Of a stretch of DNA of 64,000 nucleotides, positions 1 to 8,339 are shown in pieces. Numbering within the stretch: the stretch's first letter is position 1; the number at the start of each line of letters is the position of its first letter. The notes beneath the pieces were generated by a model, which was not told the DNA's origin, searched no databases, and saw only the letters and a list, made by a program, of their open reading frames with translations. Location: contig PHAB01000018.1 of assembly GCA_002840275.1 (NCBI GenBank), positions 1-64,000 of the forward strand, given 5' to 3'. Source of the DNA: Firmicutes bacterium HGW-Firmicutes-14 (lineage in GTDB: Bacteria > Bacillota > Thermincolia > Thermincolales > UBA2595). The position numbers and the translations under genes were made by a program.

Positions 1-14
1 CAGGCAAAATTAAA

Positions 15-70
15 CAGCCTCAGTCCGATGGAATTTCGGACCAAGGCTGCCTAAATTAATTTAATTTTTT
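15..70 (+). terminator. Rho-independent terminator of an upstream plus-strand gene
   Basis: Two stacked perfect stems are visible: CAGCCT (15-20) pairs with AGGCTG (44-49) and GTCCGA (23-28) pairs with TCGGAC (36-41), separated by a CA/CA internal loop, with a 7-nt apical loop. A T-rich tail follows (TTTAATTTTTT around 60-70). The gene it ends lies outside the window. Confidence 0.65.
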
Positions 71-384
71 GTGCTGTCTACTTGACAGGGTGCAGTCCAA
101 TTTAGAGGGATCTCTTAATCAATTCGGTTTCAAACTATATTCAAAACTTTATTCCATGCCGCAATAGGTTCAGTGCAGCCTTATTCCTTGCTGTTGTATG
201 CTGCATTAAGAAATGTCAGGAAATGAAACGGTATATCAAGGGTTTGAGGCACTTTGTGCAATAAGAAATGGCAGTGAAATAATCCCTATTTCTTAACCGG
301 ATATCGCTATTTACAAGTGAGTCTCATACAATAACTGTGAATAAACCAATTCTGACGTATAAAAAGGGAACAGGAGAAGTGATC
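71..384. other. Intergenic region with an imperfect direct repeat
   Basis: No convincing gene is visible. An imperfect direct repeat of about 22 bp (GCATTAAGAAATGTCAG at 203-219 and GCAATAAGAAATGGCAG at 258-274) lies 55 bp apart, and the second copy can pair its AAGAAAT with the ATTTCTT at about 288-294. These may be control sites for the glycosyltransferase gene downstream, but that is a guess. Confidence 0.35.
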
Positions 385-1224
385 ATGGTTAATACCAACA
401 TCCCGGTTGTGACTATGTCAACATTAGGGGAAAAAGGCCGATTTGGAAACCAGATTTTCCAGTATGCGTTTCTTAAAATTTACGCAAGGGTCTTCAACAT
501 GAGGGTTGAGACACCTCGATGGGTTGGTCAGTACCTTTTTGGGCATAATGATCCGCCGATATCAAAAAATTTACCTGTCATATCCGAACTGAGACAAAAG
601 AACCTGCAGAGAATTTTTGCAGAACCTGTACCAAGATACAAAAACGTCGATTTTGCGGGGAATTTTCAATTTCATACATCCAGCTTTGCACCTTACAAAG
701 ACTATTTTCAGTCTCTGTTTATACCAGTTCCGGAAATTAAGGCTGAGATGGACAAAGGTTTGGCCAAACTGATTTCGCGAGGTAAAACAATTATCGGATT
801 GCATATCCGAAGAGGAGATTATAAGGATTACAGGGGTACAAATAAACAAGTCTATTTCTATATTGCTCCAACTGCCTGGTATAAAAACTGGCTTCGTACC
901 ATCTGGTCAAAAGTGCCTGATCCGGTATTGTTCATTGCCAGCGATGAAATAGAAGCTGTTACCCCGGATTTCTCGGAATATCATCCTGTCACGATGCAAG
1001 ACTTATTTAGTTCGCTCCCCAAGAATTACTTTTATCCGGATTTCTATTTGTTAACTCAATGTCATATACTGGCAATTTCCAATAGCTCATTTTCTTTTAC
1101 AGCTAGTATGCTTAACAACAAGGCAAAATCCTTTCTACGGCCTGTTCTGCATTTAAAAAGACTACACCCATATAATCCCTGGGCCAGCGATCCGCTGCTT
1201 AATATTGTAAGGAGATTTTACTGA
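385..1224 (+). CDS. GT11-like glycosyltransferase (alpha-1,2-fucosyltransferase family)
   Basis: 279 residues. Near the N-terminus it has GRFGNQIFQYAF, the conserved opening of family GT11; mid-protein it has HIRRGDY, the HxRRxDY nucleotide-sugar motif of alpha-1,2- and alpha-1,6-fucosyltransferases; and near the C-terminus it has SNSSFSFTASML, matching the family's S-N/S-SFS-W/T-A region. No signal peptide or membrane segment is obvious, so a cytoplasmic enzyme decorating a surface glycan is likely; donor and acceptor sugars cannot be told. I chose the ATG at 385 because AGGAGAA sits 6-7 nt before it; a GTG at 337 in frame has no ribosome site. Its 3' end overlaps the convergent next gene by 7 nt. 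The strip is AT-rich, as is usual for exchangeable surface-polysaccharide genes. Confidence 0.8.
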   Translation: MVNTNIPVVTMSTLGEKGRFGNQIFQYAFLKIYARVFNMRVETPRWVGQYLFGHNDPPISKNLPVISELRQKNLQRIFAEPVPRYKNVDFAGNFQFHTSSFAPYKDYFQSLFIPVPEIKAEMDKGLAKLISRGKTIIGLHIRRGDYKDYRGTNKQVYFYIAPTAWYKNWLRTIWSKVPDPVLFIASDEIEAVTPDFSEYHPVTMQDLFSSLPKNYFYPDFYLLTQCHILAISNSSFSFTASMLNNKAKSFLRPVLHLKRLHPYNPWASDPLLNIVRRFY

Positions 1225-2003
1225 TAGTAGGCATGAAAAGAAATAGAACGGCATTTGCCGGCAAGTTCCGGTATGTTTATTTTGGATAGGTTTTTAAGGA
1301 CGCGTCTTCTCAAACACAGATTTTGCCGCGTTCTCAAAATCATCTGACGGGGATAATTTTTAAATATATAGTTTCCATAGGTTTCAAATTCGGAAAAACT
1401 GGACAATTCCTGTTTATTAATGTTGTTTATTATTGCTGTGTACCAGTCGGTGTGATGCCTGGCTTCGATCAGCTTTTTCAGTTCGGCAAGTTTGTTGTTT
1501 TTAAAATACATGTACTGAATGACAAAAGATATGGAAGAGTCAGCCGCCATGGCCTTTTCTCCCAACAGTTTTTCGTAAGTTTGCAGATAAGGGCGGTGGA
1601 GGTCTTTTCTGTAGAAGAAAACTGTTTTCCCATTGTGTTCAAATACATGTGGCCGGATTAACAGCGTATCTGCATCGAGAACCAAATAACCCTCCTGGCT
1701 CCCAATCTTATCACCACTGAGTTTTAATAATTGCTGAAACAGCCAGCCTGACCGGTCCAAAAATTTATTTTTTATTTTTGGACAATAATCGATGTCTTTT
1801 CTGGTAATTGGCAGAACCGTGTTTTCGTTGATAAACCTGCAGCCCTTTTGGGCACTCATAGTCTTAAAAATCCCGTCGTCAGGCGCAATTATAAATACCT
1901 CGCCAATGGGGTGCCTGATATTTTTTCTGGCAAAATCTATGGCATAAGGCAAAACTTCCCGGTCTTTTTCAACTACAGGTATCAAAACGTCTATCTTGTT
2001 CAA
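1218..2003 (-). CDS. DUF6492-like putative glycosyltransferase
   Basis: 261 residues. It opens with KIDVLIPVVEKD, the first beta strand of a nucleotide-sugar-binding fold, and carries VLDADTLLI around residues 108-116, a DxD motif typical of metal-dependent GT-A glycosyltransferases. The overall look fits the DUF6492 family, whose members have no proven reaction. No membrane segment or signal is visible. It is convergent with the GT11-like gene and overlaps its end by 7 nt, so the two probably belong to the same surface-glycan gene strip though they are not one operon. Substrate unknown; the family call is by motif and general pattern only. Confidence 0.6.
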   Translation of the reverse strand: MNKIDVLIPVVEKDREVLPYAIDFARKNIRHPIGEVFIIAPDDGIFKTMSAQKGCRFINENTVLPITRKDIDYCPKIKNKFLDRSGWLFQQLLKLSGDKIGSQEGYLVLDADTLLIRPHVFEHNGKTVFFYRKDLHRPYLQTYEKLLGEKAMAADSSISFVIQYMYFKNNKLAELKKLIEARHHTDWYTAIINNINKQELSSFSEFETYGNYIFKNYPRQMILRTRQNLCLRRRVLKNLSKINIPELAGKCRSISFHAYYQ

Positions 2004-2303
2004 GTAACAACCCCCTTTTCTCCCTGAACACCCGTTCAGGCTGTTCAGCTCCAGTTAACATATTATATGAGCAGACAACTAAGACGGGTTAAGATAAAGT
2101 GGGGGTTGCCCATAAACTAAAACAATAAGAAGTAACGAGCAACTGGGACGAAATAAGAAGAAATTGTCCAGCGAATGGCAAGAAGAAAATCGGAGAGTGT
2201 GTAAAATACATTGTGCTTTTGCCCTTTCCAAATAGAATTCCTGGTAAAATGGAAAGGAAAGGATGGTTTATATATGATTGGGAAATCGCAAGAAAAACAA
2301 TGG
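2004..2303. other. AT-rich intergenic region
   Basis: No supported gene. Upstream of the DUF6492-like gene there is a short inverted repeat (CTGAAC/GTTCAG around 2023-2040) that could be an operator, and a TATAAT-like hexamer on the minus strand near 2062-2067 without a good -35. Short frames in this stretch lack ribosome sites and resemble nothing I know. Confidence 0.3.
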
Positions 2304-2332
2304 CAATAAAAATCCCGGCATACCCGGGATTT
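2304..2332 (-). terminator. Terminator of the HD-domain gene
   Basis: A perfect 9-bp stem, AAATCCCGG (2310-2318) with CCGGGATTT (2324-2332), has a 5-nt loop and, on the minus strand, ends in TTTTTATT. It lies about 35 nt past the final stop of the HD-domain locus. Confidence 0.75.
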
Positions 2333-2365
2333 CAAAATCACTTAATATAATTAGTGAGGATCGTT

Positions 2366-3906
2366 TTATAGTTCTTCAGGTTTAGGTTCTTCCATTTTAC
2401 ACAATAATCTTGAAAACTCATTAACTTCAATACCGAATACTTCCTTCAACACATCCTTGCTTGCCTCGTAAACTACTTCTCTGTATTCCGGCCTGGTAAA
2501 AATGTATCCTTTCCACTTATTCTCCGTGAATGCCCTTACCCAATCATCAACTGGAAAAACATCACGAAGGCTTATGTACCCTTTTTTTTCACCAATACTA
2601 CGAATAGGACATTTAATCGCCTCTTTAAAATTAGGAGGAGAAGGCATGTCCACCCAAATTTGGTCACAAGGAACTTCTTCCCCATATTCCTTGGTCTTTT
2701 CTGATATCGTTTCTGTTAAAACAAATTGTTTATCTAAATGATCATCAAGTCCCATAACGGCATTTAGTCTTTCAATACCACCTTTCATAGTTTTAGCGGA
2801 TAGAACCAACGACCTTTTGGGAAGATTCCATTCCTGTACTTTAAATCCGAAGCCAACCTTGATGCTAATCCAAATTCTGGACGATTAACTAAGCTATAAA
2901 TGTCATCATCAGTAAGATATAAGAAGTCAGCTGTATCGTTAAATTTCCTTCCGTTCACGTCTAAACCTCTTATCTTAATTTCCCTTATTAATGATTTAAA
3001 TAAGCATTCAGCAGCCCTTACTTTATGGTGGTGGTATACAGTACTAAATAACATCATTTAATTAAATACAATTTGCTCCAATGTGGCAATACCACTCAAA
3101 TCAACACTTAAACGCAACTTACCATCTATATCGAGCGTTTCTATAGTATAAAACAATCTTGGCATATCTAAAACCATTTTGATTCCAGTAAAATGAGAAT
3201 CCCTTTGTATATAATCAAGCTTATCAGCATCGAATCCCCCATTAATTATTTCGACAATGTAAGCCTCACGAAGTCTTCCAGTATACCCTACTATAATTTC
3301 GCCTACGATTTCCAAATCAAGATCAACACCATAATGAGGTTTAATTTGTTTCTCGAAAAAGTTCTTAAAGGAAACACTTGTTACAATCATATAAGATAAG
3401 ATTTCATGAGGGGAAGCGCCGTTGAGCTTTGGATTGGTTTTTTTCTCTTCCTTCAAATCTTCAAAATGCCTATAAACTTGTTCAGACATATGGGAAAATG
3501 GTCCGTGTCCACAATCGTGCATTATGGCTGCCATTCGAATATGGTATAAACAATAATGAAATGCCAAATCCGTATTATTAAATCGTTCCAACCCAATTTC
3601 TTCTAAGTTATCAATTCGGGCAAAAAGAGCTTTAATAAGTTTTTCACTAATTACTGCAACACCAAGGGTATGTTCAAACCGATTATGGTTGCCAGACGGG
3701 AAGACAAGAGGGACCACATCAACCTGATTTATTCTTCTCAGTCTTTGCAATAGTGGGATATCCAGCACAGCAATTTCATGAGGGTAAAATAAATTAGAGC
3801 CCAGAATAGTATCATGAATTACCTTAGGGGCTCTTACAAGAGATGGTGTGTAATTTTCCAATCTGCTTTTGACATAAGCTTCTACAGTGTCTTTAAGAGA
3901 AGACAA
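2366..3906 (-). pseudogene. Broken HD-domain phosphohydrolase (SAMHD1-like dNTPase family)
   Basis: Three consecutive minus-strand pieces make one protein of about 513 residues. Piece 1 (3906-3058) starts at a TTG behind GGCGGTGAG and carries LLQRLRRI, NRFEHTLGV, the HD motif AAIMHDCGHGPFSH and DADKLDYIQRDSHF, all typical of SAMHD1-like HD hydrolases that act on dNTPs. It stops at an in-frame TAA at 3058-3060, and the very next codons (MMLFSTVYHHHKVRAAE) continue the family's conserved helix, so one sense codon has become a stop. Piece 2 (3057-2785) runs out of frame after FPKG; a -1 shift at C CCA AAA restores KRSLVLSAKTMKGG in piece 3 (2809-2366). Two lesions argue for decay or sequencing error rather than a working gene. 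It is AT-rich and preceded by a small partner gene. Confidence 0.8.
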
Positions 3907-3921
3907 TTGTTCTCACCGCCA

Positions 3922-4335
3922 TTAATTCTGCATACAAACAAGCGCCTCAAATTGACCACTGAGTTCTGCAATGATAGGCAGCTTTGCAGAAAGTTTTTCA
4001 GACGTTCTTTTAAATAGTTGCTCCTTTTTCTCTTTAGAAAGCTCATATTTTTCATATCTAGGATTTAAAGTACCCAAAATACACGACGTTTCTAATCGGA
4101 ACAAAACCGTATCCAATAAATCTGAAAACGGAAGAATACCGGAAGTATCAAATGAAAATTCGTCTAATAACTCATTAAATTCTTCCTTTTGCTTTAACTC
4201 AAATATTGCACGGTGAATAATCCCTGGATCCTTGGGAATATAATCGTGTTTTATATTGGATAGAATTGCAATGATAAGGTCATCTGGAGTAACGGTTTCA
4301 TCAATAAATTTCTTTAGTTCCTCCAGTTTAGACAA
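3922..4335 (-). CDS. Unrecognised small protein upstream of the HD-domain gene
   Basis: About 137 residues, acidic and mostly helical in appearance, with no signal peptide, membrane segment or motif that I recognise. I place the start at the TTG at 4335 because AGGGGGTGA ends 5 nt before it; an in-frame GTG at 4344 overlaps that ribosome site. Its stop is 15 nt before the start of the HD-domain gene, so the two were probably co-transcribed. The lysine- and glutamate-rich C-terminal half (KYELSKEKKEQLFKRTSEK) suggests a helical, perhaps protein-binding part. Base composition is AT-rich like the HD gene and unlike the core genes to the right, consistent with joint acquisition. A two-gene nucleotide-hydrolase cassette, possibly defensive, is a guess. 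Confidence 0.55.
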   Translation of the reverse strand: MSKLEELKKFIDETVTPDDLIIAILSNIKHDYIPKDPGIIHRAIFELKQKEEFNELLDEFSFDTSGILPFSDLLDTVLFRLETSCILGTLNPRYEKYELSKEKKEQLFKRTSEKLSAKLPIIAELSGQFEALVCMQN

Positions 4336-4344
4336 AGAATTCAC

Positions 4345-4660
4345 CCCCTACAATATAAGTAATTTTTTTATTTTTTGCCTCACGGTCACCAATCAAAGTG
4401 AATATCCTTAATTTGTACCCATATTTTAGGTATCGTAAAATGTTCAATGAATATTTACCTTTAAATCGTAGACTTTAAAAAAGCTGGATATCTCGTTTGA
4501 ATAAGAGAATACACTCAGTTGATACTCTTGATAAACTTCTCTATTTATCACATTATTTTCCTGCTAAGTCAAATAAATTTCGTTCGACTTTTTTCGACAT
4601 TTCCTCTCCATTTTATTTTATTATAACACAAATAGTAATTGTAGTTCCAAAACAATGCTT
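4345..4660. other. AT-rich intergenic region
   Basis: Nothing convincing is seen here. A 60-codon plus-strand frame runs through it, but it has no ribosome site, poor composition for a protein, and ends inside the terminator that follows. Confidence 0.4.
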
Positions 4661-4665
4661 AGAAG

Positions 4666-4692
4666 AAAAGAGGGCCTAAGCCCTCTTTTTTC
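4666..4692 (-). terminator. Bidirectional-looking terminator downstream of glmS
   Basis: AAAAGAGGGC (4666-4675) pairs perfectly with GCCCTCTTTT (4680-4689) around a CTAA loop. A-rich on the left and T-rich on the right, it can work on either strand; the only nearby transcript is glmS, which ends about 160 nt upstream on the minus strand. Confidence 0.65.
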
Positions 4693-4760
4693 TAAAAATA
4701 CTATTGTAAAGTAAATATAAGCAAATAGGATACATAAAAGAGTAACTTATGATTTTTTAA

Positions 4761-4820
4761 TCATACTTTATTTTATATTATCAATATTTATTTTAAATTA
4801 TCAAACTTTATTTTAAACGT
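4761..4820. repeat. Three tandem copies of a 20-bp AT-rich repeat
   Basis: Three adjacent imperfect 20-mers read TCATACTTTATTTTATATTA (4761-4780), TCAATATTTATTTTAAATTA (4781-4800) and TCAAACTTTATTTTAAACGT (4801-4820). They lie between the glmS stop and its terminator. Function unknown; they could be remnants of slippage. Confidence 0.75.
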
Positions 4821-4847
4821 ACAATTAACTGTTCTCTTCATTTACTC

Positions 4848-6677
4848 TTACTCCACAGTCACACTCTTGGCCAAATTCCTCGGCTTATCCACATCACAGC
4901 CTCTGGCCACCGCAATATGGTAGGCCAAAAGCTGCAGCGGGATCACCGTCAGCACCGGGGCCAGGGACCGGTCCGTCTGCGGGATATAGACCACATGGTC
5001 CACTACCTTCTTCAGTTCATTGTTGCCCCGGAAGGTAACCCCTATCACCTGGGCATCCCGGGCTTTGACTTCCTTGATATTGCTGACCATCTTGTCATAG
5101 AGATCCATCTGGGTGGCCAGGGCCACCACAGGCACACCGTCCACGATAAGGGCCAGGGTCCCGTGCTTGAGTTCTCCTGCCGCATAAGCCTCGGCGTGCA
5201 TATACGATATTTCCTTCAGCTTCAGGCAGCCTTCCATGGCTACGGCATAATCCAGACCGCGGCCGAGGAAAAAGGTGTTCTGGGCTTCAGCATATTTCTT
5301 CAGGAAACTCTCCAGGTCTTCCAGGTCTTCCAGGATTGCCTGGGCTTTTTCCGGCAGTTCCTTCATTTCTTTGAGAAGCTGTCCGGCGTGTTCGGAGTCA
5401 ATGGTTGCCCTCACCTGGGCAAAATAAATTGCCAGCAGCATCATTACCACCAACTGAGTGGAATATGCCTTTGTCGAAGCCACGGCAATCTCCGGTCCGG
5501 CCCAGGTGTAGATTACCTCATCGGCCTCCCGGGAAACCGAGCTCCCCACCACATTAGTGACCGCCAGTACCTTGGCCCCTGCCTTTTGGGCTTCTCGCAG
5601 GGCAGCCAGGGTATCGGCCGTCTCTCCTGACTGGCTGATGACAATAACCAGGTCCCCTTTATTTATTATGGGTTTCCTGTAACGGAACTCTGATGCGATA
5701 TCCACTTCCACCGGAATCCTGGCCAGGTCTTCTATCAGGTACTTACCCACCATTCCGGCGTGATAAGCGGTACCACAGGCCACGATAAAGATATTGCGCA
5801 GGCTCCTGATCTCTTCAGGAGTCATTATCATTTCATTGAGGATTACCTGTGAGCTATCCGCCGAAATCCGCCCTGTCAGTGTTTCCCTGATAGCTTTGGG
5901 CTGCTCATAAATCTCTTTCAGCATAAAATGAGGATATCCGCCCTTCTCAGCAGCCACGGCATCCCATTTAACGTGAAAAACCTCTTTTTTAATCTCATTC
6001 CCCTCAGAATCCGTTACCCTGACTCCATTCCTGGTCAGGATGGCGATTTCCCCGTCATTGAGGATATAATTGTCCCGGGTATGGCTTAGGGTTGCCGGGA
6101 TGTCAGATGCCAGGAAATATTCCCCCCGGCCCAGGCCAACTACCAGGGGGCTGTCCTTACGGGCCGCCACAAGCCTGTCAGGCTCCTTTTTCGCCAGGAC
6201 AACCATGGCATATGACCCGTCAAGTTTCTTGATTACCTCCCTTACTGCCTCTTCCAGGTTGCCCCGGTAGAAATGCTCCACCAGGTGGGGCAGTATCTCT
6301 GTATCTGTTTCTGACAAAAATTCATGCCCTTCTGATTCCAGCCATTCCTTTAGTTCCAGGTAGTTCTCAATAATCCCGTTATGGACCACGGCAAATTTAC
6401 CGGAACAGTCCGTATGGGGATGGGAATTAACGTCTGACGGCCTTCCGTGGGTAGCCCAGCGGGTATGGCCAACCCCGATATTTCCTTCAGGTGTATATGC
6501 CTCTGTCTTTTCCTCCAGCCTGGCGATTTTCCCCACACTCTTTTGCACAATTATCTTGTTTTTTTCTATGACAGCAATACCTGCAGAATCATATCCGCGG
6601 TATTCAAGTTTCTTAAGTCCGTCCAGTAAAACCGGCACCACTGATTTGGGGCCGATATAGCCAACTATTCCACACAT
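4848..6677 (-). CDS. glmS: Glutamine-fructose-6-phosphate aminotransferase (isomerizing)
   Basis: 609 residues. Makes glucosamine-6-phosphate from fructose-6-phosphate and glutamine, the first step of UDP-GlcNAc and wall synthesis. The N-terminal class II glutamine amidotransferase domain begins MCGIVGYIG, with Cys2 the nucleophile once Met is removed, and contains GHTRWATHG; two SIS sugar-isomerase domains follow (SQSGETADTLAALREA and STKAYSTQ regions), and the C-terminus DKPRNLAKSVTVE is the conserved lid of the family. The start is the ATG at 6677; the in-frame extension upstream is the glmS ribozyme, not protein. It is the last gene of a cdaA-cdaR-flavoprotein-glmM-glmS series. Expression should be shut off by GlcN6P through the ribozyme. 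Length is normal. Confidence 0.97.
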   Translation of the reverse strand: MCGIVGYIGPKSVVPVLLDGLKKLEYRGYDSAGIAVIEKNKIIVQKSVGKIARLEEKTEAYTPEGNIGVGHTRWATHGRPSDVNSHPHTDCSGKFAVVHNGIIENYLELKEWLESEGHEFLSETDTEILPHLVEHFYRGNLEEAVREVIKKLDGSYAMVVLAKKEPDRLVAARKDSPLVVGLGRGEYFLASDIPATLSHTRDNYILNDGEIAILTRNGVRVTDSEGNEIKKEVFHVKWDAVAAEKGGYPHFMLKEIYEQPKAIRETLTGRISADSSQVILNEMIMTPEEIRSLRNIFIVACGTAYHAGMVGKYLIEDLARIPVEVDIASEFRYRKPIINKGDLVIVISQSGETADTLAALREAQKAGAKVLAVTNVVGSSVSREADEVIYTWAGPEIAVASTKAYSTQLVVMMLLAIYFAQVRATIDSEHAGQLLKEMKELPEKAQAILEDLEDLESFLKKYAEAQNTFFLGRGLDYAVAMEGCLKLKEISYMHAEAYAAGELKHGTLALIVDGVPVVALATQMDLYDKMVSNIKEVKARDAQVIGVTFRGNNELKKVVDHVVYIPQTDRSLAPVLTVIPLQLLAYHIAVARGCDVDKPRNLAKSVTVE

Positions 6678-6871
6678 GTTGCTACAACCTCCGCTTCCTT
6701 TGGTCCACCCAGGCACCTTTGTGCCGCCCGTCACCGGGCGGTTTTGTATGCCATCTGACGGCTGTGGCCTGCCGGGGGGCATCCGCCGAATATTCGATAT
6801 TCCCCCATCCTCGTCAACTCAGACCTTGTCACCCCTGTCAATATACCAATACCGGTCTGAGTCCGGGCGCT
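6678..6871 (-). ncRNA. glmS ribozyme (GlcN6P-responsive self-cleaving RNA)
   Basis: Read on the minus strand, the leader holds the hallmarks of the family in order: GCGCCCGGACT at the cleavage site, then GTTGACGAGGATGGGGGAA, ATCGAATATTCGGCGGATG and CCCCCCGGC, and near the gene ACCAAAGGAAGCGGAGG including the ribosome site. Known members cut just 5' of the G of the first motif, which places cleavage between 6871 and 6870. A strong GC hairpin (CCGCCCGGTGACGGGCGG, about 6724-6741) corresponds to a peripheral helix. The known mechanism uses GlcN6P as cofactor and leads to decay of the glmS message. Confidence 0.95.
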
Positions 6872-6943
6872 TCAATGAAACAATATTCACTTATCTGTGA
6901 AACATTATTCTATTGTCCATATTCAACTGTCTTCCGGCATAGC

Positions 6944-8293
6944 TCATCCTGCTACCCTGGAGATTACGGCAGCGATATCTTCCACAATATCCTGAAGCTG
7001 TTTCTCGTCAGGACCTTCAGCCATAACCCTCACTTTGGGTTCCGTGCCGGAAGGCCTCACCAGGATGCGCCCCTTATCTCCCAGGGCTTCCTCTCCCTTC
7101 CGTATGGCTTCTGTCACCTCCTCACTGTTCATTACCGCCGATTTGTTGTGAACCCTTACATTAACCAGCACCTGGGGCAGTCTTGACATCAGGGCCGCCA
7201 GTTCTCCCAGGGTTTTCCCTGTTTCTGTGACCACGGCAGCCAGCTGCAGCCCTGTTACTATCCCGTCCCCGGTCGTATTATGCTCCAGGAATATAATGTG
7301 TCCTGACTGCTCGCCGCCAAAGGCAGCCCCGCTCCTCAAAAGCTCTTCCATGACATAACGGTCACCGACCTGGGTCTCCAGGACCCTGATATCGGCATCC
7401 CTCAATCCCAGCCTGAGCCCCAGGTTGCTCATAACCGTGACTACCACGGTATCTTTTGGCAGCTTCCCCTGTCTTTTGAGATGGGTCCCACAGATAACCA
7501 TGATGTGGTCCCCGTCAACGATATTCCCTTCCTCATCCACAGCTATAACCCGGTCAGCGTCACCGTCGTGGGCCAGGCCCATATCAGCCCCTGCTTCCAC
7601 CACCTTCCGGACAACCACTTCAGGATGGGTAGAGCCACATCCCTTGTTGATGTTAATTCCGTCCGGCTGACTGCAGACGGGAATCACATCTGCTCCCAGT
7701 TCTTTGAAAATCATGGGAGACAACCCGGAAGCCGCTCCATTGGCACAGTCAATAACAATTTTCAATCCGTCCAGCCGACAGCTGATGGTCTTCATGGCAA
7801 AACGGGTATACCGCTCCACCGCATCATGAATATCACGGACACACCCGATTTCCGACCCAATTGGGCGCGGCAGGTTGTCGGTCCCTTCCCTTAAGACCTT
7901 CTCTATTTCCATTTCCGCTTCATCAGGGAGCTTATGTCCTGTTGAGGCAAAGAATTTTATCCCATTGTCCTCAACAGGGTTATGGGAAGCAGAAATAACC
8001 ACACCTGCAGTGGCTTTGAGGTCCCTGGTGAGAAATGCCACGGCCGGAGTGGGCATAACCCCGACGCGCAGGACATCTACCCCCATAGAACATATACCGG
8101 CGATAAGGGCTGCTTCCAGCATATCACCCGAAATCCGCGTGTCTTTTCCTATCACAATCTCAGGTTTAACCGGGCCCTTGGTATTCCTTGTCAGTACATA
8201 GGCACCGGCTTTTCCCAGTTCATATGCCAGGACCGGTGTCAGGTCCCTGTTGGCTACCCCCCTGACCCCGTCAGTACCGAAAAGTTCTCTCAT
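6944..8293 (-). CDS. glmM: Phosphoglucosamine mutase
   Basis: 449 residues, the normal length. Interconverts glucosamine-6-phosphate and glucosamine-1-phosphate for UDP-GlcNAc synthesis. The N-terminus [15 protein letters not shown] is diagnostic; the phosphoserine loop is [15 protein letters not shown] near residue 100; the metal loop is DGDADR; the sugar-binding loop is GGEQSGHI; and the phosphate-binding loop [15 protein letters not shown] is near the end. It lies 47 nt after the flavoprotein gene and is followed by the glmS ribozyme, so glmM and glmS may share a transcript that the ribozyme splits. GlmM and CdaA form a regulatory complex in other Bacillota, which fits their linkage here. 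Confidence 0.97.
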   Translation of the reverse strand: MRELFGTDGVRGVANRDLTPVLAYELGKAGAYVLTRNTKGPVKPEIVIGKDTRISGDMLEAALIAGICSMGVDVLRVGVMPTPAVAFLTRDLKATAGVVISASHNPVEDNGIKFFASTGHKLPDEAEMEIEKVLREGTDNLPRPIGSEIGCVRDIHDAVERYTRFAMKTISCRLDGLKIVIDCANGAASGLSPMIFKELGADVIPVCSQPDGININKGCGSTHPEVVVRKVVEAGADMGLAHDGDADRVIAVDEEGNIVDGDHIMVICGTHLKRQGKLPKDTVVVTVMSNLGLRLGLRDADIRVLETQVGDRYVMEELLRSGAAFGGEQSGHIIFLEHNTTGDGIVTGLQLAAVVTETGKTLGELAALMSRLPQVLVNVRVHNKSAVMNSEEVTEAIRKGEEALGDKGRILVRPSGTEPKVRVMAEGPDEKQLQDIVEDIAAVISRVAG

Positions 8294-8339
8294 AAGGTTT
8301 GGTCCTTCCTTTCAATCTTCCTAACAATAACCTGAATCC

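Noticed and set aside
4497-4679. 60-codon plus-strand frame
   Set aside because: No ribosome site, an unlikely amino-acid mix, and its stop is within the terminator hairpin.
6678-6782. In-frame N-terminal extension of GlmS (about 35 codons)
   Set aside because: The bases form the 3' part of the glmS ribozyme, and GlmS needs Cys2 directly after the initiator Met for glutaminase activity.
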